Shown here: positions 28,701-39,827 of the stretch, in pieces
How the letters are laid out: every line of letters starts with the position of its first letter
How positions within the stretch are numbered: the first letter of the stretch is position 1
DNA from: Meira nashicola
Taxonomy: Eukaryota > Basidiomycota > Exobasidiomycetes > Exobasidiales > Brachybasidiaceae
Reading direction: 5' to 3'
Assembly: GCA_001600355.1 (NCBI GenBank)
Contig: BCJU01000002.1
Location: forward strand, 3,410,001-3,474,000
DNA: 64,000 nucleotides
Program-made: the position numbers and the translations under genes
Notes under the pieces: generated by a model
The model's database searches: none
Told to the model about the DNA's origin: nothing
The model's input: only the letters and a program-made list of their open reading frames with translations

Positions 28701-30074
28701 ATTCGATGGACTTGGTCCGGATAAATAATCAGCTTCATATCCTGGTGTTAGACCTCCAAGGATAGGAGATTGAGCATCGGAAAAAGATGCTGCTGACGCT
28801 CTCGCCTTGGGTCTCTTGGATGCATGCATGGGATTCGTCCCATTTGGTAAGGAGCTGTGATTTGCCATCACCGGACTAGATTGAGCACCGTTTGGATGAA
28901 GTGAGGTCGTCGCTGAAGAAGAAGTCGAGGGCGAGGAGAAACGAATACGATTTTTCTTCGAGGAAGGAGCCTTTACGCTTTGATCACCAGAAACAATCTC
29001 TGAAGCCGAGGTGTCTGCTTCGGCTGGTAATGTTTGGCCTGTAGAGCTGGATCCCTGCTGTGCATGTGCCTGCAATGCTTGCAGTAAGTGTAGCAATTGT
29101 CGTTGCGGTCCAGGTTTTCTTGATGATTGTCCTTTTGATGCTGGTGCTTCTGACGAAGACTCCTCAACGATTTGATTGCTGTTGAGAGCCTGCAAAGGTT
29201 CTCCAGAAGGCGTTGAAGAATTTCTTTTGAGTGATGGTGCTTGAGATGATGTGGTAAGTCCTCCTTTGTTATCAATATTAGTTTCTTGCCTTGCTTTTTC
29301 CATCAGAGTAACTTCGGGAGGTGAAGAGACATTAAGTTTCAGAAAGACTTCTAGGATTCTAGATTCCCAAAATTCTTCGTCATCCTCATCTTCTACTGTC
29401 ACTTCTTCATCCTCTTCATCTTCGTCATCAAATTCACCTCTTACACGTCCATGTACAGTAGATACTCCCATTCCTTCTTGTGTGAGTGCTTGACTCATAT
29501 ACCCTTTCCCAACCATAAATGCTGCAGATGATCTTAGGTTTTTTCCACGAGATGGACTTGCTTCTTGTGATCCACTTGCGCCAGATGCTACTTCCCTTCT
29601 CATGTTTGCCCTATGTGCCTCTACCGGATCGACAGCATACAAGACATAATCTTTTGTGGTGCTTGAAAGTAATTCTGGACTGGCCATGCAAATCCCTTGT
29701 AAACAAATCTTGAGAGGAACACGTGCAAATACAGGTGTTCCGTTTGCATTGCCATCCTTGTTATTCGTTTTTCTTTTGATCGGTAGAACATCTACTGGCA
29801 TCCTTTGTTCAATTTGTGCAACCATTGTCGCATCAGGATTTGTATCAAGGTTGTACAAGATCTTGATTGGCATATTGACCCTTCTAGCACCTCTCCGTAT
29901 CCGTTTAGGTTGTGACATTGTGTTGTAAGCTTGTTGGGCGTTATTGGATGGTGATTGACCGGGTAATGGAGATGAAGATGGAGGTAAAAAGGAAGAAGCA
30001 GGCGACAAAATAGAGCCAAAAATATCCATTTGTCCATCAAAGGGTCGCATATGCATGCGATTTTGTTGTGACAT
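25800..30074 (-). CDS. Large nuclear protein with an atypical GATA-like zinc finger
   Basis: 1424 residues, intron-free, mostly disordered and Ser/Asn/Pro rich. Near residue 484 it carries C-x2-C (CYNCGLRGELYWRYL) and 37 residues later C-x2-C (SCNACGTYFTRYKG); the CNACG-hydrophobic half is the GATA-finger hallmark, but the loop is about twice the usual 17-20 residues. An N-terminal segment (about 45-160: RRVNMPIKILYNLD... VPLKICLQGICM... DYVLYAVDPVEA) looks folded and may be a separate domain. Basic KRPKAR and KKTKKRK patches fit nuclear location, acidic runs (EEEDDDDDEEEV) lie near the C terminus. I infer a GATA-related DNA-binding or chromatin protein; I cannot assign it to a named regulator. 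It is divergent from PRP22. Confidence 0.65.
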   Translation of the reverse strand: MSQQNRMHMRPFDGQMDIFGSILSPASSFLPPSSSPLPGQSPSNNAQQAYNTMSQPKRIRRGARRVNMPIKILYNLDTNPDATMVAQIEQRMPVDVLPIKRKTNNKDGNANGTPVFARVPLKICLQGICMASPELLSSTTKDYVLYAVDPVEAHRANMRREVASGASGSQEASPSRGKNLRSSAAFMVGKGYMSQALTQEGMGVSTVHGRVRGEFDDEDEEDEEVTVEDEDDEEFWESRILEVFLKLNVSSPPEVTLMEKARQETNIDNKGGLTTSSQAPSLKRNSSTPSGEPLQALNSNQIVEESSSEAPASKGQSSRKPGPQRQLLHLLQALQAHAQQGSSSTGQTLPAEADTSASEIVSGDQSVKAPSSKKNRIRFSSPSTSSSATTSLHPNGAQSSPVMANHSSLPNGTNPMHASKRPKARASAASFSDAQSPILGGLTPGYEADYLSGPSPSNNADGNHLARSTRADVPKITGRRSKDEQCYNCGLRGELYWRYLHIPDESHVRFYNSSICVYNGIKSFRSCNACGTYFTRYKGISRPEFVFKEHEAKRLEKLKRITSQNTSSASSEEDSEEKNKQKAVKVAKRNSSAFSRTLSEACAIDSKRMTDDTEKGKTREKTSKENQDEEVIEPNQKKTKKRKMSHSDKEESKKGQPQERKFVENFEKARLRDLVMDQDGNWRSKRSILENPTNRRVGRPPGRKTGFGLGRQRNTESAKAAAAAIKEEMMNGKESNQNGSKGIRHNAPATDPMPQVDLTSESAVADALQAILSSSSPVRPGHANQLPPMQHPSFAIPYAPNQMMHHHQQMPHSTPGRSLSHQNKTPMSVSRVRYGAPAHLMMSSPATAFQTVMDEADTDWKALFGIANSATRRSPRKKPAGVHGGINPYATNLTSPSRLPSHKHNVENFHHSSVLDPDILMQMTSSSPLTRSRVKSGQFEWAFNSSDDVGTQKKKVSSAITSPTSPSPTRTRILSSKRKANPSEVMLEAGPISSQSTSRKNQSSKQARLSKEQELSSFDNEPFAGYTAINVSGLDQDDEDHIDDDEGPGSPTLGRSIRLDKKKKNAEMRSTPTANGLFSSTPSDLGNNVDLGGNPTEWQPNTTIPELFPTTSPEKAWNVVSNGSPSQMLWNSPSSWALRMPTPSPIKAMKITSESIETGSVTAKQADGANSSVPSLNVTSATQEEKKGSPLTSLAPPVQKRKPLPATVEDASPSEASNPSPNDEEEDDDDDEEEVTTGENGEMVIDMTDGDSLAALMEMFEDPYGLLAASGINLPAAPPVQKPAGVEQTTTKDNTSNAPTTENNLAHIELFKSFDYAKELGFFNQAGAAGIAANAGPSAPTTVETGTSSSKNTTDSHVLADVKNILTSPHKIEIDGNFLRISPRKKTAGQQQSPNQPVSTNSEINFGDWIWSDVQKTPTKQSAT

Positions 30075-30858
30075 ATTCCAAAAGCTTTATGCTGGATGCT
30101 ATCTTTGCTTGGGTATATGTTGAACAAAATATGCTGAAGAAAATAATGAAACGAAAGGGATGTATTATCTTGAAGATGTGATCATGTATTTGTCGTTAAA
30201 AGTGACCAGAAATGACACGTAAGTGAATGTGGATGTGCTGAGAAGGATGTTTCTCTATAAAGTCACTTTCGATGTGACTACGCGTTCGGATTGAGTCAAA
30301 GACTGTTCAAATATTCAAGATCCTTATAAGATCTGTCGGTGGTGTAGGATGTGATGTAGATAGGTGACAGTCGTAGATTATTGTCGTGACTAGATAGGAT
30401 GATGTTGTCGTGTGGAAAAGAAGTATGTAGGTTCATTTGCTCTCTTACGCTCTTCGATCTCTCTGCTTCAGCCCGAAGAATGTGGTGTGATGTGCTTGCC
30501 TTTACATCGAATGTAGACATTCAGCAGGCTCCGTACATATACGCACTCAGACGATACATCACCTTTCATCGGAACTTTTTTAGGAAATGAACAAAAACGC
30601 GCCCGTATACGCGTATTCTTATACGCGCTGCTTATGTAGACCTTCGCGCTTGTCAGGTACGCCGTACGCGCCGTTCAAAGCCTTCGTGTAAATTGAATAA
30701 CAAAAATCTCCACTTTTCGATACGCGTTCAGACCTGTCCTATCACGTGTAATTAGAATATTTTGTCAAAAGAGAGGGTGATGGGCGTTTCCAAAGGCGCC
30801 GAATCTTTGATCGAATCGTTACCACCTCATCACCATCATCTTTTACTTCTGTGGCAAG
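30075..30858. promoter_or_regulatory. Divergent promoter region, GATA-like gene / PRP22, with ACGCGT sites
   Basis: 784 bases. Three ACGCGT hexamers occur (30280-30285, 30609-30614, 30722-30727); the middle one is the core of the perfect palindrome ATACGCGTAT (30607-30616), followed by a second TATACGCG. ACGCGT is the MBF/MCB-type site in well-studied fungi, where it marks G1/S genes; use here is an inference. No gene is seen in the spacer. Confidence 0.4.
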
Positions 30859-33800
30859 ATGGCGCAGAATGAGATATACAAGCTCGAGCTACTGTCTCTT
30901 GTATCAAAGATTACACATGAGATACTCAATCATATCGGCATTAATGATCGTGTTTTGGCCGAGTTTGTGATCTCCCTTCATGAAGAATCAAAATCTATCG
31001 ATCAATTCAAAGCAAAACTCAAAGAGGTAGGAGCAGAATTTCCAGAATCATTTATTGTTAATTTGGATAGACTTATCCTTAGCATGCATCCGAAACATAA
31101 AAAGACAAACAACAACGCAAACTCCAACGAAGCTTCATCCAGCAAAGCCAAACTAGTGGCAGGTTCTGATGGTGAAGAACAACAAGACGATAAAGAGAAA
31201 GATCGAAGGCGGCGAATGTTCCCTGGTTTGGCTTTGAAAGATGAAGAATGGAAAGCACCAAGAGCTGATAATGAAGAGGAATTAGCACAGCATAAAAAGG
31301 CGCTTGCTTTGGAAAGGCAAAGAAGCCCAGAAGATGAGAATGCTGTACATAGCAGCGTAGATGGTGTCATGAAAGAATTGGAAGGAATGGAAAAGAGACA
31401 GAGAGGTAGAGATGACGGAGATCAAAGACGGCGAAATACTTCAAGAAGCCCAGAGCGAGGGGGATATAAAAAGCGAGATTCCCGTTCACCAGAGAGGCGG
31501 GGAAGGGATGCATACAGAGAGAGGTCCAGGTTTGACAAATACGACGATGATTCCGATTCACGTTCCAATAAAGCTCGAGATGAGAGGCCCGTTCTATACA
31601 AAATTTATTCCGGCAAAGTAAGTGGAATGAAAGATTTCGGTGCATTCATTTCACTTGACGGCTTGGTGGGTAGACATGAAGGAATGGTACATGTCGGTTC
31701 AATCGTCCAAGGTCAAAGGATCAATCATCCCTCCGATATCCTATCCCGCAATCAAATTGTCAAGGTAAAGGTAATGTCTGTTGCCGGCAATCGAATTGGG
31801 CTATCCATGAAAGATGTTGATCAAACAACAGGAAGGGATCTTACACCTCACCTACGAATAAAGTCGGAGGCCGAGATGGAAGAAGAACGTGAAAAGATGT
31901 CCCAGAGATCCGCGACCGGCTCCAACATGGCTCCACTAGGTTCGAGATCCACCGAGGGATCATCATCCAACGGCAGAGGAGCAATGCCCAAATCTGCAGA
32001 CAATGACGGTAGAGGCACAGCGAAGAGATTGACAAGTCCTGAAAGGTGGGAGTTGAAGCAATTGATTGCTTCGGGAGCTGCAAAAGCCAGCGATTATCCA
32101 GAATTGCTGGAAGAACAAGAAGTGACAATGCAAGCAGCAAGAAATGGTATCAATCCTGATGAAGAAGTAGACGTGGAAGTTAACGAAAAAGAAGCACCTT
32201 TCCTGGCAGGACAAACGGGACATTCATTAGAATTGTCTCCAGTAAAAATTGTCAAAGCACCTGATGGCACTTTAAATAGGGCAGCTTTAGCAGGCACAGG
32301 ATTAGCAAAAGAAAGAAGAGAGCTGCGACAGCAAGAGGCAAATGCTCAAGCTGATGCAGAGGCAAGGGATATGAGCTCAGGATGGCAAGATCCAATGGCG
32401 CAACAACAAGATCGTGTATTTGCACAAGATCTTCGCGGGACAGCTTTAGGACAAAAAGCTCAAGATCAGCCAGCATGGAAGAAGGAAACATTCAATAAAG
32501 CCACAACGTTTGGTAAAATTACAAATTTAAGCATCAAAGAGCAACGAGAAAGCTTGCCAATCTATAAATTGCGTGAACAATTGGTACAAGCCGTTCGTGA
32601 AAATCAAGTGTTGGTCGTTGTCGGTGATACAGGATCAGGAAAGACCACCCAAATGACGCAATACTTGGCGGAAGAAGGTTTCACAGAGGGGGGAAAGATT
32701 GGTTGCACACAACCTCGTCGTGTGGCTGCTGTGAGTGTTGCAAAACGTGTTGCAGAAGAAGTTGGATGTCGTGTCGGTCAAGAGGTTGGGTATACGATTC
32801 GTTTTGAGGATTGCACAAGCCCTGAAACAAGAATCAAATATATGACTGACGGTATGTTACAGCGTGAATGTCTGGTCGACCCAAATGCATCAAATTACTC
32901 TGTGATTGTCTTGGATGAAGCACACGAACGGACTATTGCAACAGATGTACTTTTTGGTTTACTAAAGAAGACTTTGAAAAGGAGACCTGATCTCAAATTG
33001 ATTGTTACGTCTGCAACTCTCGACGCAGAAAAATTTTCCACATACTTCTTTGGCTGTCCCATCTTCACCATTCCAGGTCGCACGTACCCTGTCGAGATTC
33101 TATACACAAAAGAACCTGAGCCGGATTATTTGGACGCTGCTTTGATCACTGTTATGCAAATCCATCTTTCCGAACCGCAAGGTGATATTCTCGTATTTTT
33201 GACAGGACAAGAAGAGATTGATACCAGTTGCGAGATATTGTTTGAACGAATGAAAGCGCTAGGTCCAAGCGTACCGGAATTGATTATCTTGCCAGTCTAT
33301 TCTGCATTACCATCAGAGATGCAATCAAGAATTTTTGAGCCTGCACCACCCGGGGCACGTAAAGTTATTCTGGCCACCAATATTGCCGAAACGAGTATCA
33401 CGATTGATGGTATTTACTACGTCATCGATCCTGGATTCGTAAAGCAGAATGCATACGATGCACGTCTGGGAATGGATAGTTTGGTGGTTACACCTATCTC
33501 GCAAGCTCAAGCAAGACAAAGATCTGGTCGTGCAGGTCGTACTGGACCTGGTAAATGTTATCGTCTTTATACAGAGGCAGCTTATCGAAATGAGATGTTA
33601 CCAAATCCGATTCCCGATATTCAACGTCAAAATTTAGCATCAACGATTTTGATGTTAAAAGCAATGGGTATTAACGATTTGATCAATTTCGATTTTATGG
33701 ATCCACCTCCCGCACAAACGTTATTGACTGCCCTTGAAACGCTTTATGCACTTTCTGCCCTAGATGATGAAGGTCTTTTGACCAGATTGGGAAGAAAGAT

Positions 33801-34551
33801 GGCCGATTTTCCAATGGACCCTCAACTTGCCAAGACGTTGATTGCAAGTGTAGATTTCGGATGTAGTGAAGAAATTTTGACGATTGTAGCCATGCTCAGT
33901 GTTCAAAATGTGTTTTATAGACCGAAAGATAAACAAGCACAAGCAGACGCAAAGCGAGCTAAATTCTTCCAACCTGAAGGTGATCATTTGACCCTTTTGA
34001 CGGTGTACAACGGATGGGCAGCATCTAGATTTTCTATGCCATGGTGTATGGATAATTACGTTCAAGGCAGATCGATGAAACGGGCACAAGATGTAAGAAA
34101 GCAATTGGTTGGAATTATGGATCGTTATAAGCATGACATTGTATCATGTGGAAATAATTATAATCGTGTACGTAAAGCACTCTGTTCTGGTTACTTTCGA
34201 AATGCAGCTAAAAAGGATCCACAAGAAGGTTATAAATGTTTAGCGGAAAGTGGACAAACGATTTACATTCATCCTTCTAGTTCTTTATTCAATCGACCTC
34301 CTGATATGTTGATCTATCATGAAGTTGTGATGAGTAGTAAAGAATGGGCAAGAGAAGTGACAGCAATCGAACCACAATGGTTGGTCGAATTAGCACCTAG
34401 ATTTTTCCGTAAAGCTGATGCTTCTTCGATTAGTAAACGTAAAAAAGCAGAAAAGATTCAACCCTTATTCGACAAATATGCTAAACATCCTGACGAATGG
34501 CGTCTTAGTAAACAAAAACGTGCTCCAAGAGCTTCACAAACTTTTGGTTGA
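30859..34551 (+). CDS. PRP22: Pre-mRNA splicing factor Prp22 (DHX8), DEAH-box helicase
   Basis: 1230 residues, intron-free. The helicase releases spliced mRNA from the spliceosome after the second step. Order: N-terminal helical region, an Arg/Ser/Glu-rich linker with [12 protein letters not shown] repeats, an S1 RNA-binding domain at about 242-325 ([17 protein letters not shown]), then the DEAH motor with motif [10 protein letters not shown] (about 589), [19 protein letters not shown] (about 686), SAT in [32 protein letters not shown] and [12 protein letters not shown], followed by the HA2/OB region. The S1 domain together with the DEAH motor is specific to Prp22/DHX8. All catalytic motifs are intact. 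The gene comes first in a rightward run of four. Confidence 0.97.
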   Translation: MAQNEIYKLELLSLVSKITHEILNHIGINDRVLAEFVISLHEESKSIDQFKAKLKEVGAEFPESFIVNLDRLILSMHPKHKKTNNNANSNEASSSKAKLVAGSDGEEQQDDKEKDRRRRMFPGLALKDEEWKAPRADNEEELAQHKKALALERQRSPEDENAVHSSVDGVMKELEGMEKRQRGRDDGDQRRRNTSRSPERGGYKKRDSRSPERRGRDAYRERSRFDKYDDDSDSRSNKARDERPVLYKIYSGKVSGMKDFGAFISLDGLVGRHEGMVHVGSIVQGQRINHPSDILSRNQIVKVKVMSVAGNRIGLSMKDVDQTTGRDLTPHLRIKSEAEMEEEREKMSQRSATGSNMAPLGSRSTEGSSSNGRGAMPKSADNDGRGTAKRLTSPERWELKQLIASGAAKASDYPELLEEQEVTMQAARNGINPDEEVDVEVNEKEAPFLAGQTGHSLELSPVKIVKAPDGTLNRAALAGTGLAKERRELRQQEANAQADAEARDMSSGWQDPMAQQQDRVFAQDLRGTALGQKAQDQPAWKKETFNKATTFGKITNLSIKEQRESLPIYKLREQLVQAVRENQVLVVVGDTGSGKTTQMTQYLAEEGFTEGGKIGCTQPRRVAAVSVAKRVAEEVGCRVGQEVGYTIRFEDCTSPETRIKYMTDGMLQRECLVDPNASNYSVIVLDEAHERTIATDVLFGLLKKTLKRRPDLKLIVTSATLDAEKFSTYFFGCPIFTIPGRTYPVEILYTKEPEPDYLDAALITVMQIHLSEPQGDILVFLTGQEEIDTSCEILFERMKALGPSVPELIILPVYSALPSEMQSRIFEPAPPGARKVILATNIAETSITIDGIYYVIDPGFVKQNAYDARLGMDSLVVTPISQAQARQRSGRAGRTGPGKCYRLYTEAAYRNEMLPNPIPDIQRQNLASTILMLKAMGINDLINFDFMDPPPAQTLLTALETLYALSALDDEGLLTRLGRKMADFPMDPQLAKTLIASVDFGCSEEILTIVAMLSVQNVFYRPKDKQAQADAKRAKFFQPEGDHLTLLTVYNGWAASRFSMPWCMDNYVQGRSMKRAQDVRKQLVGIMDRYKHDIVSCGNNYNRVRKALCSGYFRNAAKKDPQEGYKCLAESGQTIYIHPSSSLFNRPPDMLIYHEVVMSSKEWAREVTAIEPQWLVELAPRFFRKADASSISKRKKAEKIQPLFDKYAKHPDEWRLSKQKRAPRASQTFG

Positions 34552-34790
34552 TGATGTATGTATTATATTTTACTCAATGTACACTGTTTTATACACTTTT
34601 TTTTTACAATGCTGTAACAGACTTACTACAGGTAAGTCGCGTAAAGAACATCACCAGCTTTTTAACGCGTAAATGTGTTGGTGCTTTGTGTTAGATGCAG
34701 TCTAAATTTTCGAGACCAACACCCATCATCGCGACATATGTGAAGAGAAGGATAATGATGCTGCTACGGTAATGCAAAATATAAAACATT

Positions 34791-37700
34791 ATGTCAAGCT
34801 GTTTCGAAGATTTACCATCAAATGGCTTTGAGCTGCCCAACTTTGACGTCAATACGCCGTTTTCTGTGCTGGATAAACTGACGATCAAAACTCAAGCAAA
34901 GACAAAGGAGGAAAAGCCTGATACAAAGCTCGAACCAATTGATTCACAGTTACAGGATCAGAACGATGAGAGTACGAAACTGCTTGGAGATGATGTGCTG
35001 CAAAGGTTTCTGTCGGGAAAACGATCGGAGGAGGCGAAGCTATTGCCTTACAGTGAAGAGGACTTGGAAACATACGATTTGATCAGTGCTGGACTAGGGA
35101 ATAACTTGCCCCAGTGGCCACGAACTCTTCATGATCTTAATAATGAAGATTTCGAGCTAGATCATGACAAGCTATCTTCTGTTCCAAAAGAATTTCAATC
35201 AGTCAGCAAACGTAAGAATCGTACAGAGAATATGACACGATTGATTAAACCGGTACTTCCTTCGGACTTTGGCCCAGATTTGGAACATGAAAGTGATGTA
35301 GAATCTTCTACAGATGATTCCACCATTATAGTTGGAATGCATCATAGCTCTCTTTCTAAACTGCTGCTGTTCAGAAAGACTATGCTTGTATCTCTTTTCA
35401 CAACCGCTCGAGGACATTCAACCGATCATTTCTTATGGAATGAAGAACGTATGCAATTCGTGCGAAGGATAAATGATGAGAACATCTCTGAAGGGGAGGG
35501 TGGCTTCATATCTGGATTGAGCGAAATAACGGCTACTTCATTAGAAGAGAGATTTTTGACAGTAGGTACATTGCAGAGACGGATACGTTGGAGAACGGAG
35601 AATATTCGATCTTCTAAAAACGATCAAGGCACAATTGTAACTCCGCCAGAGATGTTTGCTCTGGCTGGTGCTCTTTCGGAGGTGATTGACTACATCGAAA
35701 CACAGTTGGATGTTTACGAACAGCCATTTTCTCAGCAAGGACTATTGGTATGCTGGAACAAGATTGAAGATATCGAAATTCTACTCAGGTGTTTAGCAAC
35801 GATGGTCAAATGCAATATTGATCGATCTCTGCCTTTTCCGCCTATCATAGAGAGCTCTTCAATCAACATTTCAAAATTATCAGCTCAAATTTTGTCGCTT
35901 GTCTATGCACAAGTTATTGCCGCCGTCGAAACGTGTGCACCGACTTTGATTATCGGATCATTGGAATACATCTTACACATCACGAGTCTAGACTGGCGAA
36001 GGAGGGTGGTAAATTGGATCGGATGGCCATGTAATCCGGAAGAAAAGATGATCGATGAAGTGGATACACGAATGCGTATGGGACGAGAAGAAAGGCGTAT
36101 AGATGGTGATGAACTGGCTAATGCGTTAGGATCATCTACGAATCGATGTGAGCCGTGGGCAGGAATGGAAGTGGAATGGAGTTGGGACGATCGCAGTGAA
36201 TTAGACGTCGGTTACACTTTGAGACCCGTTCGGTTACCTTCTTTCCTACCAATCGCACATGCTCGTGATTTCTTAGAAGCAGGACGAGCCCTACGTCTCC
36301 TTCGTCGTGCTGCTCCGGATGGTCATCCCCTTCTTTGCTTAAACGATCACACATTACGAAGCAAGAGGCAAGGGCTTAGACTACCGGGCTGGTATGCTAG
36401 AAATGCAGATACTCCTCACCGATTAGCAGAGGCGGATAGTGCACTTATAGAGACAATTCGAGCTGCAAAACGAGAAATAGCTGCATGGCGACGATACAAA
36501 ACTCAGATGGGTGAATCTGGCCTGGATAAGACGGCTACCACAGGTATGAATATGATCGTTGCAAATCCGTCTAAAAGGGAAGAAAGTAAGCCATTTTCTT
36601 GGTCTTCTATTGCTCAAGGTCTAAATGATCGATTGGCTGCATTTGATCAAGAACCAATTACAACAAATGAGCAGATTTTTGATAGAGAAGAAGATCGTCC
36701 ATCTGATGATGGCATCCTATCCTTTGTTGACACACGACAAGAGGAAAATGACAGACAATATCAATCCGTCGCATCTCGGACAAATTTGATGCTTCTTTCC
36801 CCTATGCTACAATGGTCACGATTGATCAATGCAAGTCTCGTTTCAGTCTTCTTTCGAGATTTATATTTAGGTGAATATCTAGACGTATGCAAGCAATTTT
36901 TACTTTTAGGTGATCAAGCGTTTGCATCGCGTATCGTTGAGGTTATATTTGATGATGGATCAAGTAGACAAAAGAGTGATTCAACGCTTGATCTGATCGA
37001 TGGAGTCGGATTAAGCACTTTGTTACGATCCGATTCATCATGGCCACCAGGTGGATCAGAGTTGCCCATTGCACTCAATACCACTGTCCTTGAGAGCATT
37101 GCAAATGCAAAGATGATGAATTCAAAAAAGTATGGCAAACATCTTTTCAAGAAATTCATTGACGGGCGTATAAATTCAGATGATAGTCAAGGCGCAGAGC
37201 AGGCATATTTAGATCTTGATGATCGATTAAGCTTTGCGATCGTCAAACCGGATAATGGAACAAGTGCTTGGCATGATCGTCAATCGATTGACGCTCTTGA
37301 TTGGTTAACCATTTCATTTCGTCCTCCGCCTTTGGTAGCACCTTTGATCACTTTGCAAACGCAAACTGCATATCAAAGATTATTCAGACATCTATTGAGA
37401 TTGATGCGAGTGGACATTGTTCTCAAAGGTATTTTCCGTAGGCTGATGTCACGTTCACAGTCAATAGGTGGCTTTCCTGATTGGATGGACGATGGAGATA
37501 TAGAACGTGCTTCTAGATTACGCTTTGAAGCCAATCATTTTGTTTCGGTTTTATATCGTCACTTTAGCGATCTCACTCTTGCACAAAGATGGAAAACTTT
37601 TAGGAATCGATTGAATGGACTTTTTCGTTCTGCAGAAACACAAGATGACGAAATGATTGATGGAATTGAAAGGCAATCAAATCGAAGTACCCTTCAAGAA

Positions 37701-38456
37701 ACTTCTGACGACACCACGAGCTTTATGGATAATGCGTCCGATTTTGATGCTGATGGAATTTCATCATCCGTTATGGGTGATAATGTGACAGAGGGAGGGG
37801 GCGGAGAAGGAAACGAGAATGCTTCTTCACAATTTGACTTGAAAGACGTTTTTAGTATTGCAACCTACCATGAGCGAACATTAGACCGAATGTTAGATGG
37901 TTGCTTCTTGAAGGCGAGACAGAGGCCGATTATGACGATCATTTTAGATATGTTCAACATTATATTATCTTTCGGACAATTGTTACAGCGGAAGGAGAAT
38001 GAAGATGTTAGTGAATTGAGAATGTTTTCAGATCAAGGAAAGGTTGATACGGACGGATTAGAAGCAAGCAAAAAACTTTCAACTTTACTGGCACGCTTTC
38101 ACAGCAAAGCTCGATTATTATTACATGCTCTAGAATTAATCGGTCAGCGTGCAATGAATCGCGAAACGATGACAACAAACGTTGGAAGCTTATCATTACA
38201 GCGTTTAAAGGTATCAAATGATACTAATCAATCTTCTCCGAAGACAAGATCATCTTCATCATCTGCAAGCTCTAATCGATCAAAGAAGAGAAATCCTGCT
38301 TCTAATGCAAGACATGCTGCAATTGATGCAGAAATTGCAAGACAAGAAGCGGAAATGAAAAGAGATTTAGAACAACTTGAATCTAGCGAAAGAAAAGAAA
38401 GTATGGGTGATTTGGAAATTATTCAAGCTTTGATAACAGCATTACGTGGAAAGTAA
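34791..38456 (+). CDS. Gamma-tubulin complex component (Spc97/Spc98 family, GCP5/6-like)
   Basis: 1221 residues. GCP proteins assemble the gamma-tubulin ring complex that nucleates microtubules at spindle poles. The GRIP1-type region begins after a disordered N terminus (about residues 240-500, with LAGALSEVIDYIETQLDVYE); the hallmark of the family, LVSVFFRDLYLGEYLDVCKQ followed by FLLLGDQAFA, lies near residue 690, and the GRIP2-type C-terminal region contains LLRLMRVDIVLKGIFRRLMS and, near the end, HSKARLLLHALELIGQ. Length and a long acidic/Ser insert (about 960-1020) favour GCP5 or GCP6 over the shorter GCP2-4, which is an inference. It starts 239 bp after PRP22 stops, in the same direction; the spacer contains one ACGCGT (34665-34670). 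Confidence 0.82.
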   Translation: MSSCFEDLPSNGFELPNFDVNTPFSVLDKLTIKTQAKTKEEKPDTKLEPIDSQLQDQNDESTKLLGDDVLQRFLSGKRSEEAKLLPYSEEDLETYDLISAGLGNNLPQWPRTLHDLNNEDFELDHDKLSSVPKEFQSVSKRKNRTENMTRLIKPVLPSDFGPDLEHESDVESSTDDSTIIVGMHHSSLSKLLLFRKTMLVSLFTTARGHSTDHFLWNEERMQFVRRINDENISEGEGGFISGLSEITATSLEERFLTVGTLQRRIRWRTENIRSSKNDQGTIVTPPEMFALAGALSEVIDYIETQLDVYEQPFSQQGLLVCWNKIEDIEILLRCLATMVKCNIDRSLPFPPIIESSSINISKLSAQILSLVYAQVIAAVETCAPTLIIGSLEYILHITSLDWRRRVVNWIGWPCNPEEKMIDEVDTRMRMGREERRIDGDELANALGSSTNRCEPWAGMEVEWSWDDRSELDVGYTLRPVRLPSFLPIAHARDFLEAGRALRLLRRAAPDGHPLLCLNDHTLRSKRQGLRLPGWYARNADTPHRLAEADSALIETIRAAKREIAAWRRYKTQMGESGLDKTATTGMNMIVANPSKREESKPFSWSSIAQGLNDRLAAFDQEPITTNEQIFDREEDRPSDDGILSFVDTRQEENDRQYQSVASRTNLMLLSPMLQWSRLINASLVSVFFRDLYLGEYLDVCKQFLLLGDQAFASRIVEVIFDDGSSRQKSDSTLDLIDGVGLSTLLRSDSSWPPGGSELPIALNTTVLESIANAKMMNSKKYGKHLFKKFIDGRINSDDSQGAEQAYLDLDDRLSFAIVKPDNGTSAWHDRQSIDALDWLTISFRPPPLVAPLITLQTQTAYQRLFRHLLRLMRVDIVLKGIFRRLMSRSQSIGGFPDWMDDGDIERASRLRFEANHFVSVLYRHFSDLTLAQRWKTFRNRLNGLFRSAETQDDEMIDGIERQSNRSTLQETSDDTTSFMDNASDFDADGISSSVMGDNVTEGGGGEGNENASSQFDLKDVFSIATYHERTLDRMLDGCFLKARQRPIMTIILDMFNIILSFGQLLQRKENEDVSELRMFSDQGKVDTDGLEASKKLSTLLARFHSKARLLLHALELIGQRAMNRETMTTNVGSLSLQRLKVSNDTNQSSPKTRSSSSSASSNRSKKRNPASNARHAAIDAEIARQEAEMKRDLEQLESSERKESMGDLEIIQALITALRGK

Positions 38457-38693
38457 AAGTTGTTAAAGCAAAGTGTTTACCTTTTTGTATATTATCACTA
38501 AACATTTGTATACTTAGACGTCCCACTTGAAAGCATAAAGTCGTAATATTCTATTTTGAGAAGTGATCGGAAAACGCGCGGAAGAGGAAAATAAATGCGG
38601 GTGATTATGCAATTAAGACAAATTAGCGCCAGAAGAAATACCGGTTGGTTATTCAACACCTCCATCCGATCTTCGATTAAAAATTGAAGTACT

Positions 38694-39827
38694 ATGCGAG
38701 TACTTTTGGTAAACGATGATGGACCTCCGGCACCTCATTCGCCACATATTTTAGGATTATACGAACATTTAAAAAATCAATTAGGATGGGAGGTTATTGT
38801 CGTTTTACCTTCTTCTCAAAAATCTTGGGGTTCAATGGCATTTTCACTTCATCCTCCATGCAGTAAATGGTATTATTATCCTATCAAAGATGATTATTCA
38901 GGCGAAAAAGCAAGAGATTATCATAATTGGAGCTCTATTCAACGTCCTTTAAAGGAAGATGAGATTGCAGAATGGATTTTAGTAGATGGATCTCCAACTA
39001 CATGTGCGAATATAGGACTTTATTCTTTGAATTCTTCCGGTGAACAATCTTCTTCTGCTTCTTCTAAAATTGATATCGTTATCTCTGGTCCTAATTTCGG
39101 TCGTAATACAGGTACAGCATTCTCTTTATGTTCAGGCACAATCGGAGCAGCACAAGCAGCATCTTTGAGTGGAATTCCTGCGATCGCGATCAGTTATGCA
39201 CACTTTCATCAACCGAACAAGATGGTTGAAGAAGCAGAAGTAAAGAGAAGTACAAAAGCGCAACAACAACCTAAAAAGTTTGGTGATTTACCACAATCTG
39301 CTCCTTTAGAAGTTGTTGAACGTGCTCATCAACTTTCATGTCAATTAATCGAAAAGTTGTATAAGAATTGGGAATCAAACGTTGGTGTTTATTCGATAAA
39401 TGTTCCATTGACATATAATCTATTAGATCAAGATAAACAAACGCAAGTGTATTGGACAAAAACTTGGGATAGCAAATTTGGTCAATTATTCCAAGCAGAA
39501 GAAGAGGAGAGCAATCAGGCTGGACAAGGTCCATTAAACTCTTCTCCTGGATTTTCTACCGGCGGTAATGCAGAAGAATCTGGACAAAAGAAGAAGGACT
39601 TCAAACCTTCATCGGCACCTTTGCCAAAATCATCATTTAAATTTGCTCCAAATATGGCAGCAATGTTACAGCCAAAGAGAGACCAACAGTCAACGGAAAC
39701 AGATATTTGGGCAGTCTTAAACGGACATATATCTGTTGCTAGATTGAGTCCTAGCTATACGGCAATCTTGCCTGCTTTGCAAAGTGAAAATTCATCTACC
39801 GCTCCTGGAACACATTTCAAACTGTGA
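38694..39827 (+). CDS. SurE-family 5'/3'-nucleotidase (acid phosphatase)
   Basis: 377 residues. The start MRVLLVNDDGPPAP carries the metal-binding Asn-Asp-Asp of SurE, then a Ser-rich strand (LPSSQKSWGSMAFSL), DGSPTTCANIGLYSL and DIVISGPNFGRNTGTAFSLC, which match the conserved SurE blocks (SG.N.G.N.G). SurE enzymes remove phosphate from nucleoside monophosphates with divalent metal. The fungal relative Pby1 fuses SurE to a tubulin-tyrosine-ligase-like half; here the second half is absent. Residues about 260-320 form a Ser/Gly/Lys low-complexity insert just before the last conserved strand (DIWAVLNGHISVARLSPSYT). Two blocks before ATG 38694 I see no better start. Confidence 0.88.
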   Translation: MRVLLVNDDGPPAPHSPHILGLYEHLKNQLGWEVIVVLPSSQKSWGSMAFSLHPPCSKWYYYPIKDDYSGEKARDYHNWSSIQRPLKEDEIAEWILVDGSPTTCANIGLYSLNSSGEQSSSASSKIDIVISGPNFGRNTGTAFSLCSGTIGAAQAASLSGIPAIAISYAHFHQPNKMVEEAEVKRSTKAQQQPKKFGDLPQSAPLEVVERAHQLSCQLIEKLYKNWESNVGVYSINVPLTYNLLDQDKQTQVYWTKTWDSKFGQLFQAEEEESNQAGQGPLNSSPGFSTGGNAEESGQKKKDFKPSSAPLPKSSFKFAPNMAAMLQPKRDQQSTETDIWAVLNGHISVARLSPSYTAILPALQSENSSTAPGTHFKL

